Source of the DNA: Dongia_A sp039808885
Lineage (GTDB): Bacteria; Pseudomonadota; Alphaproteobacteria; Dongiales; Dongiaceae
Reading direction: 5' to 3'
DNA length: 64,000 nt
NCBI GenBank assembly: GCA_039808885.1
Contig: JBDHTX010000009.1
Span: 62,001 to 126,000, forward strand
In this document: piece after piece, positions 17,032 through 27,100 of the stretch
Numbering within the stretch: the first letter of the stretch is position 1
Layout of the letters: each line of letters starts with the position of its first letter
The notes under the pieces: model-generated
Databases searched by the model: none
What the model was told of the DNA's origin: nothing
What the model saw: the letters and a program-made list of their open reading frames with translations, nothing else
Made by a program: the position numbers and the translations under genes

Positions 17032-17443
17032 AGCAAGCCATCGGATGGCGCGCGTGCGGCAGAAGGGCACGCGAGCGGAGCTCGACCTTCGCAAAATTCT
17101 GCATGCCAGAGGCCTACGTTATCGCCTCCACGTGCCGCTGCTGACCAAGCCCAGACGCGTTGCCGATATCGTCTTCCCCAGTGCACGGATAGCCGTCTTC
17201 GTCGACGGCTGCTTCTGGCACGGCTGTCCCGAGCACGCCTCCTGGCCGAAGAGCAATGCCGATTTCTGGCGCGAAAAGATCGAAACCAATCGCTCCAGGG
17301 ATGCTGATACCGACCAGCGGCTGGAAGCGCTTGGTTGGGAGATCGTTCGGATCTGGGAACACGAAGACGCCAACGACGCCGCGAACCGGATCGCTGAGCT
17401 CGTCGAGACGCGTAAGAAGAATAGGACCGACCTATGTCGATGA
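17003..17443 (+). CDS. vsr: Vsr very-short-patch repair endonuclease
   Basis: Nicks DNA 5' of T in T:G mismatches that arise when 5-methylcytosine deaminates; it nearly always travels with a Dcm-type methylase. 146 residues, normal size. Family hallmarks: RVRQKGTRAELDLRKILHAR, the catalytic core RIAVFVDGCFWHGCPEHASW with the metal-binding Asp and zinc ligands, FWREKIETNRSRD, and GWEIVRIWEHE. It overlaps the methylase gene by 29 nt and the helicase gene by 10 nt, so it is part of the same translation unit. Confidence 0.93.
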   Translation: MSRVSPSSHEASHRMARVRQKGTRAELDLRKILHARGLRYRLHVPLLTKPRRVADIVFPSARIAVFVDGCFWHGCPEHASWPKSNADFWREKIETNRSRDADTDQRLEALGWEIVRIWEHEDANDAANRIAELVETRKKNRTDLCR

Positions 17444-20400
17444 CCGTAGAAGAAGTCGCAGCAAAGGTCGCCCATAATACCGCCCCCGAACCTGGACAGT
17501 TGGTTGAGGCACGGCGTCGCCAGTGGATCGTTTCAGAGGTGGATGGCGGCTCCGTTGCTCCAGGTCTCCCGAAGCGACACCTCGTCCGTCTTGCATCGAT
17601 CGATGAGGACGCGCTCGGAGAGGAAATTGAGGTTCTGTGGGAGCTCGAACCGGGCGCTCACGTCATTGAGCGCGCCGGACTGCCTCGAGTCACCGGCTTG
17701 GACGATCCCGCGACGTTGCAAGCCTTTCTTGATGCCGTTCGTTGGGGCGCCGCTACTAACGCCGACCGAGGCTATCTGCAGGCACCTTTCCGCAGTGGCG
17801 TCAGCATCGAGGACTTCCAGCTCGATCCTCTGGTGCGCGCCATCGACATGGCTCGTACTAGCTTGCTGATCGCGGATGACGTCGGCTTGGGCAAGACCAT
17901 CGAGGCTGGCCTCGTCGTTCAAGAAATGCTTCTTCGACACCGCGCCCGTACCGTTCTGGTGCTTTGCCCGGCATCCTTGCTGGAGAAGTGGCGCATCGAG
18001 ATGCAGGAGAAGTTCGGGCTCGAGTTCCGGATCGTCGATACCGAATACGTGAAGCGTCTGCGCCGCGAGCGAGGACTGCACGCCAATCCGTGGACATCGT
18101 TTCCTCGTCTCATAACTTCGATGGACTGGGCCAAGCAGGGCGAAGGGCTGCGCCTCCTGCGCGACGCGCTGCCGCCGCACGTCAGCCATCCCCGCAAGTT
18201 CGATCTGCTAATAATCGATGAGGCGCACAACGTCGCGCCGACCGTCGGGCGTTACGCCGTCGAAAGCCTCAGGACACGACTGGTGCGTCTGGTCGCGCCC
18301 CATTTCCAGCACAAGCTATTTCTCACGGCGACGCCACACGACGGCTATACGGAGTCGTTCACGGCGTTGCTCGAGCTCCTCGACGACCAGCGGTTCGCGA
18401 GAAATGTCATGCCGAGTGAGCCTCAGCTCGCCCGGGTGATGGTGCGACGTCTGAAAAGCGATCTCGTCGATGCGAAGGGCAACCGCATCTATCCCGAGCG
18501 GCGTCTCGAAGCTCTTCCGATCGAGTATGCGGATGACGAGAGGAAGGTCCGACTCCTCCTTGATGCATATATCGCGAGCCGCGAAGGCGGAGCGGACGGT
18601 GGCCGCGCCGTCGATCACTTCGTGCACCAGTTGCTGCGCAAGCGCCTGTCATCGTCACCTGCAGCCTTCGCAGCGACACTGGAGCGGCATATCGCGACGA
18701 TCGAAGGTCGGGCGGCTAGCGATCGCAGCCAGAAGAAATTCGATGACCGCATCCTTCGGCGGGCGATAGCGAAGACCGAAGAAGACTACGCAGACGATGC
18801 CCAGCGGGACGCCGCCGAGGCTGAAGCGATCGAGGAAGCGAGCAAGCATGTCCGGCCGCCGACTGACGAAGAACGCCGGATGCTGGACCGATTGCGGTCC
18901 TGGGCCCAACAGGCGGCTCGTCGGACCGATGCCAAGGCCACTGCCGTGCTGGGTTGGCTGACCAGTCACCTGAAAGACGGTGACAGGTGGACGAATGAGC
19001 GGGTGATCCTGTTCACGGAGTATCGCGCCACTCAGCAATGGATGCAGGAGATCCTCGCATCCCACGGCTTCGGGGGCGAGCGATTGGCTCTCATCTATGG
19101 CGGCATGGACCCGAAAGAACGCGAGGGCGTGAAAGCCGCGTTCCAGGCCAACCCTTCGGAATCCCCGGTGAGGATACTGCTGGCGACCGATGCCGCCTCC
19201 GAGGGCATCGATCTCCAGAACCACTGTCATCTGATGATCCATCTCGAAATTCCGTACAACCCGAATGTGATGGAACAGCGGAACGGGCGCATCGACCGTC
19301 ATGGTCAACGCGCGAGTGAGGTCGTCATTTGGCATCCGGTGGATGCTGAAGGAGGCCACGGTGACGATATCCTCCGTGCGCTTCGCAAATTGGATGCGAT
19401 GCGCGCCGACATGGGGAGCGTGAACCCCGTCATCGCGCCTCAACTGCCCGACCTGCTCGAGGGGCGCCGCCGTGATCTCGACACGAGACAAGCCGAAGCC
19501 CGAATGGAGAAATCTCGCCGCTTCGTGAAGGCGGAGCGCGACCTTCGCGAACGTGTGGCCAAACTCCATGAGCGGCTGAACGAGACCCGCCACGAACAGA
19601 GCCTCGTGCCCGACCACATCGAGCGGGCGGTACGCACCGCGTTGCGTCTAGCAGACAAACCCGACTTGGAGCCCGTTTCTCTGGCCGGTGCACCAGATGG
19701 CACGGTTTTCCGAATGCCGCCGCTCTCGGGTTCCTGGTCCCGATGCCTTGAGGGTCTAGAACACCCCTACACGCAGAAGGTCCGCCCGATCACCTTCGAC
19801 CACGAGGTCGCCAAGGGCCGTGACGACGTCGTCCTCGTCCACCTGAACCACCGGCTTGTCCAAATGAGTCTGCGGCTCCTGCGCGCGGAGATCTGGGCCC
19901 GTGACGACGTGAAGAAGCTTCACCGCGTGACCGTCCGGTCGCTTCCGGATGGGCGGATCGAGGGACCGGCCGTGGTGGTGATGTCGCGGCTCGTCGTGAC
20001 CGGCGGGAACCATCATCGTCTGCACGAGGAGCTCACGGAGGCTGGCGGTTATCTGCGCGATGCCGGTTTCCGGCGGGAGGAACGGGTCACGGAGGTCCGA
20101 CGATGGCTGGAGGAGTCGCACCCCGCGGCCCTGTCGGATGCGACGTTCGACGCATTGAGGACGCGCTTCGACAAACAGCGTGATTCCGTTCTGGCAGCCG
20201 TCGAGGCACGCTCGAAAGACCGGCTACGCTTCCTCGTGAACACGATCGAGACCCGGAAACGCAAGGAGGCCGAGGACATCCGCCAAGTCCTGGACGATCT
20301 CGAACGAGCGCTGAAGACCGAGATCGCGGCGGAACAGCAACCCGTGCAGCTCTCTCTTTTCTCCGAGGACGAACGCACTCAGCTCAAGCGTGACCGAGCG

Positions 20401-20553
20401 GCCCTCGAAGCACGCCTGGCCCGGATCCCGAAGGAGCGCGAGCAAGAGCTACGCGCGATCGAGGAACGGCACTCCAATGCCGTCGAGCATACCTTCCCCG
20501 TGGCCGTGGTGCTGCTGGTTCCGAACTCCCTCGCGACGGAGAAGCGCGGATGA
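17434..20553 (+). CDS. drmD: DrmD: SNF2-type helicase of class 1 DISARM
   Basis: 1039-residue superfamily 2 ATPase. Motifs: I ADDVGLGKT (Lys154), Ia LVLCPASLLEKW, II DEAH, III FLTATPHDGY, and the C-terminal helicase lobe with ILLATDAASEGIDL and MEQRNGRIDRHGQ. The layout resembles RapA/HepA-type SNF2 proteins. DrmD defines class 1 DISARM, a multi-gene anti-phage system that acts on unmethylated foreign DNA. A long basic, coiled-coil-like C-terminus follows the helicase core. It overlaps vsr by 10 nt upstream and drmMI by ATGA downstream. Confidence 0.9.
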   Translation: MSMTVEEVAAKVAHNTAPEPGQLVEARRRQWIVSEVDGGSVAPGLPKRHLVRLASIDEDALGEEIEVLWELEPGAHVIERAGLPRVTGLDDPATLQAFLDAVRWGAATNADRGYLQAPFRSGVSIEDFQLDPLVRAIDMARTSLLIADDVGLGKTIEAGLVVQEMLLRHRARTVLVLCPASLLEKWRIEMQEKFGLEFRIVDTEYVKRLRRERGLHANPWTSFPRLITSMDWAKQGEGLRLLRDALPPHVSHPRKFDLLIIDEAHNVAPTVGRYAVESLRTRLVRLVAPHFQHKLFLTATPHDGYTESFTALLELLDDQRFARNVMPSEPQLARVMVRRLKSDLVDAKGNRIYPERRLEALPIEYADDERKVRLLLDAYIASREGGADGGRAVDHFVHQLLRKRLSSSPAAFAATLERHIATIEGRAASDRSQKKFDDRILRRAIAKTEEDYADDAQRDAAEAEAIEEASKHVRPPTDEERRMLDRLRSWAQQAARRTDAKATAVLGWLTSHLKDGDRWTNERVILFTEYRATQQWMQEILASHGFGGERLALIYGGMDPKEREGVKAAFQANPSESPVRILLATDAASEGIDLQNHCHLMIHLEIPYNPNVMEQRNGRIDRHGQRASEVVIWHPVDAEGGHGDDILRALRKLDAMRADMGSVNPVIAPQLPDLLEGRRRDLDTRQAEARMEKSRRFVKAERDLRERVAKLHERLNETRHEQSLVPDHIERAVRTALRLADKPDLEPVSLAGAPDGTVFRMPPLSGSWSRCLEGLEHPYTQKVRPITFDHEVAKGRDDVVLVHLNHRLVQMSLRLLRAEIWARDDVKKLHRVTVRSLPDGRIEGPAVVVMSRLVVTGGNHHRLHEELTEAGGYLRDAGFRREERVTEVRRWLEESHPAALSDATFDALRTRFDKQRDSVLAAVEARSKDRLRFLVNTIETRKRKEAEDIRQVLDDLERALKTEIAAEQQPVQLSLFSEDERTQLKRDRAALEARLARIPKEREQELRAIEERHSNAVEHTFPVAVVLLVPNSLATEKRG

Positions 20554-23500
20554 GCAACGATCACGAGTGGCTGAACCTCATCGAAGTCTCTGGGCCCTTT
20601 CTGGCGGTGCCCGTGCTGCGGGATGTCTTCCCGCAAGGCCTCGAAGCTCTGCCTTCCGGGCGGCCTCAGCGGCTTCGTCGGACCTATGAGGAATGGCGCG
20701 ATGCCGTCGACATGGACGACCTCGACCTTCCAGCGCTGCACGCGGCCTGGATCGACGACGTGCTGGTCACCGCGCTGGAAATGGATGAGACGGTGCTGCG
20801 CAGGGGCGCGAGACTGCCTGAGAAGCTGACTGTCTCGATGCCCGAACACGGAGTCACGGTCGCGCCCGATCTGGCGGTCGTAAATCCAACGAACTCCGAC
20901 GAACCGCTTCTGCTCATCCACGTCTACGAGCCCGACACCGATCTGGACGCGACGCGCCGTTTCGATGGCCTCGCGATAACCCCGGCCGACCGGATGGTCG
21001 CTCTGCTCCGGGCGACGGGATGTCCCACTGGCATCGTCACCAATGGCGAGCGCTGGATGCTCGTCCACGCGCCCGTCGGCGCCGTGGCAGGCTTCGCGAG
21101 CTGGTATGCGCGGCTCTGGGGCCAGGAACCGGAAACGCTGCGCGCCTTCTTCAGCCTTCTGGGCGTCCGCCGTTTCTTCGGGCCCGAAGAGGGCAAGCTG
21201 CCGGCGCTCTATGAGCGGTCCCTGAAGCACCAAGACGACGTGACCGAGGCGCTCGGGGAACAGGTCCGACGCGCCGTCGAAGTGCTCGTTCAGGCACTCG
21301 ACCGCGCCGATCAGGATCGCAATCGCGAACTCCTGCGCGACGTCGATCCGCGAGAGCTCTACGAGGCCGGTCTGACGGTCATGATGCGGCTCGTCTTCCT
21401 GCTATCGGCCGAGGAACGTGCCCTGCTCCTACTCGGCGATCCCCGCTACGACTCCTTCTACGCCATCTCCAGCCTGCGGATGCAGCTGCGTGCGGATTCC
21501 GAAGAGATCCTCGAGCGTCGCCGGTCCGCCTGGTCGCGGCTGCTCGCCCTGTTTCGTGGCGTGTATGGCGGTATCGATCATCCGACGCTGCGCCTTCCAG
21601 CGCTCGGTGGTTCGCTGTTCGACCCGGATCGATATCCGTTCCTCGAAGGGCGAAAGAAGGGCACGAGCTGGCGCAGTGATCCGGCTGAACCGCTGCCGAT
21701 CGACGACCGCACCGTTCTACTGCTGTTGGAAGCGATCCAGACCTTCGAAGGCCGCACGTTGTCTTACCGCGCGCTCGACGTGGAGCAGATCGGGCACGTT
21801 TATGAGGGTCTCCTCGAACGCACGGTGAAGCGTGTCGACGACGTAACGCTGGAACTCGACAGCGGCGCGAAGGCCAAGAGCCCGCGCGTGACGCTCGGCG
21901 AGATCGAGTCGGCGCGTCTGGATGGCGCGGTGAGGGTCGCTGAACTCTTGAAGGAGCGCAGCGATCGTTCGGAGTCCGCCATTCGTAACGCGCTCGAGCG
22001 GGCGAGCGACGATCGTCTCGCCGCGCGACTGCTCACCGTCTGCCGCGGTGACATCGGTCTGCGCGATCGAATTTTACCCTACGCCCCCCTCCTGCGGACC
22101 GACCCCTGGGGCTATCCGCTCGTCCACCACAAGGGCGCCTTCGTTGTCGTGCTCGGCGCCGACCGGCGCGAGAGCGGCACGCACTACACGCCCAAAAGTC
22201 TCACCGAGAAGATCGTCGAAGAGACGCTGACGCCCGTCGCCTATCGCGGTCCGGCCGAGGGCAAGGCGCCCGAGGACTGGGAGCTGAAGAGCGCCGAAGA
22301 GTTGCTCGACCTGAAGATCTGCGATCCTGCCATGGGGTCCGGAGCCTTCCTCGTGCAGGCGTGCCGATGGCTCTCGGATCGGTTGGTCGAGGCCTGGTCG
22401 GCAACGGAGGCCAGCGGCAAGCAGATCGACAGCGAAGGACGCATCGTCGAAGACGCCACCGCTGAGGGCTTCGATCCCCTGTCGCAAGACGCAGAGGAAC
22501 GCGCGATTGTCGCCCGTCGCCTCGTGGCGGAGCGGTGCCTCTATGGCGTGGACAAGAACCCGCTCGCCGTGGAGCTGGCCAAGCTGTCGCTCTGGCTCAC
22601 CACCATGTCGAAGGGGCGGCCCTTCGGCTTCCTGGACCATAACCTGCGCAGCGGTGACAGCCTGCTCGGGATCCACGATCTTGATCAGCTGATCGAACTC
22701 GACATGAACCCAAAGGGTAAGGCCCAGCTGCAGCTGTTTGGTAGAACCATCAAGTCCGCCATCAATAATGCACTCGATCTTCGCACGCGTTTGCAGGACA
22801 TCCCGATACGTGACATCAAAGATGTCGAGCAGAAGGCCACCCTCGACTCCGAAGCGAACACATCTATATTTAAGCCGCGGCTCTTAGGCGATGTACTGAC
22901 TGCCGTCTATGTGCGATCCGGAAGCTCAAATCCAGGTTCAGCGCTACTTTCGGTTATTGGATCATTTGCCGATGATCTTGCATCAAAAGAGGTCACGGAT
23001 CGGAAAGGCGCTGCACATATCATCGCCCCTGCGCTCCTTCAAGCTTTGAATGACTCTATCCACATCAGGCCATTTCATTGGCCAGTAGAGTACCCGGAGA
23101 TTTTTCGACACGATCGTGGCGGCTTTGATTGCATAATTGGAAATCCACCATATGCTTTTGGCGAATACAGGCCAGATTTACCCAGAAATCTCTTCTCTTC
23201 AATCAAAGGTCAGTGGGACCTCTGTTGGATATTTATCGAGCGCGCGACGCAACTTTTGCGAAGGGAGAATGCTTCTTTGGGGTACGTACTACCTGACTCG
23301 ATACTCGCGCGGGAGGAGCCACGGACCGTACGGAAGATCGCAGAAGCTGCTTTTGTAAGTCTAGCGATACGGCACGTTGGATCGGCCTTCCAGGCCGGTG
23401 TCAGTGTTTTCTCTCTGGTTGCGTTCAGACCTCCATTTGAACCATCGAGGTTGATGTATATTTCGTCCGAGAGGCACTCATCTGAAATTCCACTTGCAAG

Positions 23501-24143
23501 CCACATTCCTGGAGATGCTTGGAATCTTGCACAGCGCAGCGGCTCCTCAGACCACGATTGGGCGACGCTGAGCGAGTACGTTGATATCAGTCGGGGCGAG
23601 GAGGCAGGGAAGAAGGATCTAAAGAGGGCTTCTGAGCCTGCAATTGCATCAGATGTCCCGGTTGTTGCTGGAGCGGGCGTGGATGAGTTGCTGCGCCAGC
23701 CTTCAGCTACTCATCTAATGGATAGGAGACTGATTAAGAAGAAGACTTCGATATATCGGTCACCAAAGATTATCGCCGTCAAGACCGGGCAGCAAATAAG
23801 AGCGGGGATCGACCGATTGTCATTGATCACGCTTCAATCTGCCTACAACATTCGCTTGAAAGATAAATGCGATCACATATCAATTGAATTTGTCTGCGCT
23901 CTCATTGTGTCTCGCGCAGCAAACTCCAGATATATTCTTCCCATCACTCAGGGCAAGAAATTGTTTCCGCAAATCACTCAGGGCATGATTGGGAACATCC
24001 GTGTCCCACCTGTCCCTGCCCACATGATAGACAAAATCTCGAGCTTGGTCGCCCGCTACGAAGAGACTGGCGACGACGCGGCAAAGGAAACGATTGAGAC
24101 TCTTATTGAGGAACTCTATGCGCGAGCCGAAGAGGATGAGTGA
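20550..24143 (+). CDS. drmMI: DrmMI: adenine-N6 methyltransferase of class 1 DISARM
   Basis: 1197-residue Eco57I/PglX-like methylase that would mark host DNA so that DISARM ignores it. SAM-binding motif I is ICDPAMGSGAFL (Asp592); catalytic motif IV is GNPPY (Asn865). Before these is a large N-terminal helical region with RESGTHYTPKSLTEKIVEET just ahead of the methylase core. From about 22,740 to 24,110 the DNA turns clearly AT-richer with different codon choice (many A/T-ending codons), covering motif IV and the C-terminal recognition part. This suggests that a new specificity segment was acquired by recombination. Start and stop overlap the neighbouring drm genes. Confidence 0.9.
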   Translation: MSNDHEWLNLIEVSGPFLAVPVLRDVFPQGLEALPSGRPQRLRRTYEEWRDAVDMDDLDLPALHAAWIDDVLVTALEMDETVLRRGARLPEKLTVSMPEHGVTVAPDLAVVNPTNSDEPLLLIHVYEPDTDLDATRRFDGLAITPADRMVALLRATGCPTGIVTNGERWMLVHAPVGAVAGFASWYARLWGQEPETLRAFFSLLGVRRFFGPEEGKLPALYERSLKHQDDVTEALGEQVRRAVEVLVQALDRADQDRNRELLRDVDPRELYEAGLTVMMRLVFLLSAEERALLLLGDPRYDSFYAISSLRMQLRADSEEILERRRSAWSRLLALFRGVYGGIDHPTLRLPALGGSLFDPDRYPFLEGRKKGTSWRSDPAEPLPIDDRTVLLLLEAIQTFEGRTLSYRALDVEQIGHVYEGLLERTVKRVDDVTLELDSGAKAKSPRVTLGEIESARLDGAVRVAELLKERSDRSESAIRNALERASDDRLAARLLTVCRGDIGLRDRILPYAPLLRTDPWGYPLVHHKGAFVVVLGADRRESGTHYTPKSLTEKIVEETLTPVAYRGPAEGKAPEDWELKSAEELLDLKICDPAMGSGAFLVQACRWLSDRLVEAWSATEASGKQIDSEGRIVEDATAEGFDPLSQDAEERAIVARRLVAERCLYGVDKNPLAVELAKLSLWLTTMSKGRPFGFLDHNLRSGDSLLGIHDLDQLIELDMNPKGKAQLQLFGRTIKSAINNALDLRTRLQDIPIRDIKDVEQKATLDSEANTSIFKPRLLGDVLTAVYVRSGSSNPGSALLSVIGSFADDLASKEVTDRKGAAHIIAPALLQALNDSIHIRPFHWPVEYPEIFRHDRGGFDCIIGNPPYAFGEYRPDLPRNLFSSIKGQWDLCWIFIERATQLLRRENASLGYVLPDSILAREEPRTVRKIAEAAFVSLAIRHVGSAFQAGVSVFSLVAFRPPFEPSRLMYISSERHSSEIPLASHIPGDAWNLAQRSGSSDHDWATLSEYVDISRGEEAGKKDLKRASEPAIASDVPVVAGAGVDELLRQPSATHLMDRRLIKKKTSIYRSPKIIAVKTGQQIRAGIDRLSLITLQSAYNIRLKDKCDHISIEFVCALIVSRAANSRYILPITQGKKLFPQITQGMIGNIRVPPVPAHMIDKISSLVARYEETGDDAAKETIETLIEELYARAEEDE

Positions 24144-27100
24144 ATTGCCCGTCATTGCGCAGCGACAATCTTGGATCATCCGCGGGGAACTCACCCCCAC
24201 CAGATATGCTGTCCGGATCGGACTTGGCCCAACCGACGAAAGTGCTGTCGCCCCCGGTGATTGGGCGGTCGTTGTGGGATCCGATGATTCCGTGAGGATC
24301 GTCGGCCGACTTCTGCGCATCCGGTCGGATAGCGATGTTCGGACCATCTATTTCGACCAGTTTCAGGCCGTGGAACCGGCAGTCACACTGACCGCGCTCG
24401 GCCTGACGGCGCCGAGCGCACCGGCAACACGGCTGCCGTGGGGTGATTTCCTGCGCGTCCTTCCGCTGCTCGGCGCGGCCTCACCCGACGCGGTGCCGCT
24501 GATCCAGGACGTGATCTACGTTCGCGATCTTCTCGAGCTTTCTGTGCGGGACGACCTGCTCGGCCCCGCGGAAGGGCCACACGAGTTGATCAAGGACATG
24601 AGCGTCCGCGATCGTTACCTCGTCGGCAAGTTGGCGCCCCGACGGCCGGATGAGGACCAAGCGGCCCGGGTCGAACCGGCCTCGGCAGCCGAGGAGGCTG
24701 GCGACCTCGAGGATGAGCGGGCGGCGCCGCTCCATGAACCCGGCGCCGAGTTCGCCAGTGCATCGGGCCGGGTGGAGCCCGAAGACGACGCGCTCGACGA
24801 GATCGACACGACGAACAACCAGTCGCTGGTTCCCTCCAGCATGGGTCTCACCTTCTGTGTGGCGCCCGATGTCGGGAAGCTGGCCGTCGATGCACGGTGG
24901 GGACGGTACGAGCGTGTCCCGAATGATGAGCACGACATCGTCAAGACGCGAAAGAACCGCCAAACCGGTCACGAGGAGCAGGTGAAGGTCAGGGTCTGGC
25001 AGCGCATTCCGTGTGGTGGCGTCGTCACGGTTCCGCTCGTCGACGGGCCGATCAAGCCGTCCACTCCCGATCCCGATCAACCGGATGTCCGCCTGCAGGG
25101 GACGGTTCGGACGAACAACAAGGGGGAGCGCCTCGTCACCCTGTTCCTCGTGAACGGGCAGCTGGAGCCCGACGAAAACAAGGATCGCGCCTGGCTGTTC
25201 CAGCCGGAGATTACCGTCGAGGCCCCCGAAGATCACGGGGACAGGTCGGTTTTTCGGCGTCGCCCCTCCAACGAAGTGGTCGTCGACGACCCGGAACGCG
25301 ACCGTCTCGCGCTCATCTATCGCAACAGGCTGGAGTTCGCGGTCGGACACGGGGTGTCCGTTCACGCCGATACGACGCCCGAGGACCCTACGAAGGCCCA
25401 TCGCGTCAGAACAGAGATCATCCCGCGTTACGAAGTCGCCGTCACCGAAACGCCGGGCCTCGATCCCAGGGACCGTCCTGCCATGCGGCGCATGGTCGAC
25501 GAGGGCTGGCTCGACATGAAGCGGCTGGCGGAGATGGCGCCGGATGCGCTGCGCGACGCCCTTTCGTGCCTCGTCGACGATTACGCCGTTTGGATCGGCG
25601 AACAGAAAACCCGGCTGGGGTCGGAGATCACCGGCTTCGATGATCCGGGCAAGGACGTCATTCAGCGCTGCGAGGAGATCCTGCGCCGCCTCCGAGAGGG
25701 CATGGACACTCTCTTCGCCGACCCGAAAGCGATGGAGGCGTTCCGCTTTGCCAACCGGTCCATGGCGATGCAGCGTGTCCGAAGCATCTACGCTCTGAAG
25801 CGCAGACGGAACGAAGCCGTCGACGTGACCACTTTGGACGTGCCGAAGAACAGATCGTGGCGCCCGTTCCAGCTGGCGTTCCTGCTCCTGTCGATCCCGT
25901 CGCTCGCTGATCCGATTCACCCGGACCGGACGAAGCCGGTCGAGGCGTTCGCCGATCTCCTCTGGTTCCCGACGGGTGGTGGCAAGACCGAGGCCTATCT
26001 CGGTGTGGCGGCCTTCGCCATGGCCATGCGCCGACTGAAGAATGATCTCGGCGGCCTCGACGCATCACGCGGTCTCGCCGTCATCATGCGCTACACACTG
26101 CGACTGCTAACTCTGCAGCAGTTCCAGAGGGCGACGACGCTGCTCTGCGCGATGGAGGTCATCCGTCGTGCAGACGACAAGACCTGGGGCAAGGAACCTT
26201 TCACGCTCGGTCTCTGGGTCGGCAATCGCGTGACACCGGGCACGATCGAAGCGTCTCACCAGGCTGTCGAGGCGATTCGAAACAACGATCGCAACAAGGC
26301 GGGCATTGCATCGCCTGCACAGCTGACCAGCTGCCCTTGGTGCGGTTCGGAGATCTCCGGTGGCCGCGACATCGAGGTCGACAGGATCGCCGGCCGAACG
26401 CTGATCCACTGCGGCGACAAGCTGGGCGGCTGCGATTTCTCGAAGGCGAAATCCACTGGGCAGCCTCACCCGGGGCTTCCCGTGAAAGTCGTCGATGAGG
26501 AAATCTATCACCGCCCGCCAACGATGATGATCGCGACCGTCGACAAGTTCGCGATGATGGCGTGGCGTCCCGAGGTTCGGAACCTTTTCGGCCGCGTCGA
26601 GCAGGAATGTGGACGCCATGGTTTGCTCTGGCCGAGTCACGACTGCGGCACGGGGCACCGAGCGAGGGGGGCATATCCGGCCGCCAGCGTGAAGCCGGTC
26701 CGCGCAATTCGGCCACCCGACCTGATCATCCAGGACGAGTTCCACCTCATCAGCGGTCCGTTGGGCACCATGGTGGGTCTTTACGAAACGGCCGTCGACG
26801 AGCTGAGCAGCTGGGTTCTGGGCGACGAGAAGGTTCGTCCCAAGGTCGTGGCTTCCACCGCGACCGTGCGGCGAGCCGACGACCAGGTGCGCAACGTTTT
26901 CATGCGCCGCATTTCCGTGTTTCCGCCTTCCGGCCTAGACGTCGAAGACAATTTCTTCTCGGTCCAGAGACCCATCCGCGAGAAACCCGGCCGACGGTAC
27001 ATGGGAATCTGCGCTCCCGGCAGCTCTCGCCCTGCGGTGCTGATCAGAACCTATACGGCGTTCCTCACCGCCGCGCAGGCGCTGTTCGATCGGTTCGGCC

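Noticed and set aside
15934..17443. Stand-alone type II restriction-modification system with Vsr as the nuclease
   Set aside because: Vsr is a mismatch nickase and the pair is fused by overlapping frames to the DISARM genes; no separate restriction endonuclease gene is present.
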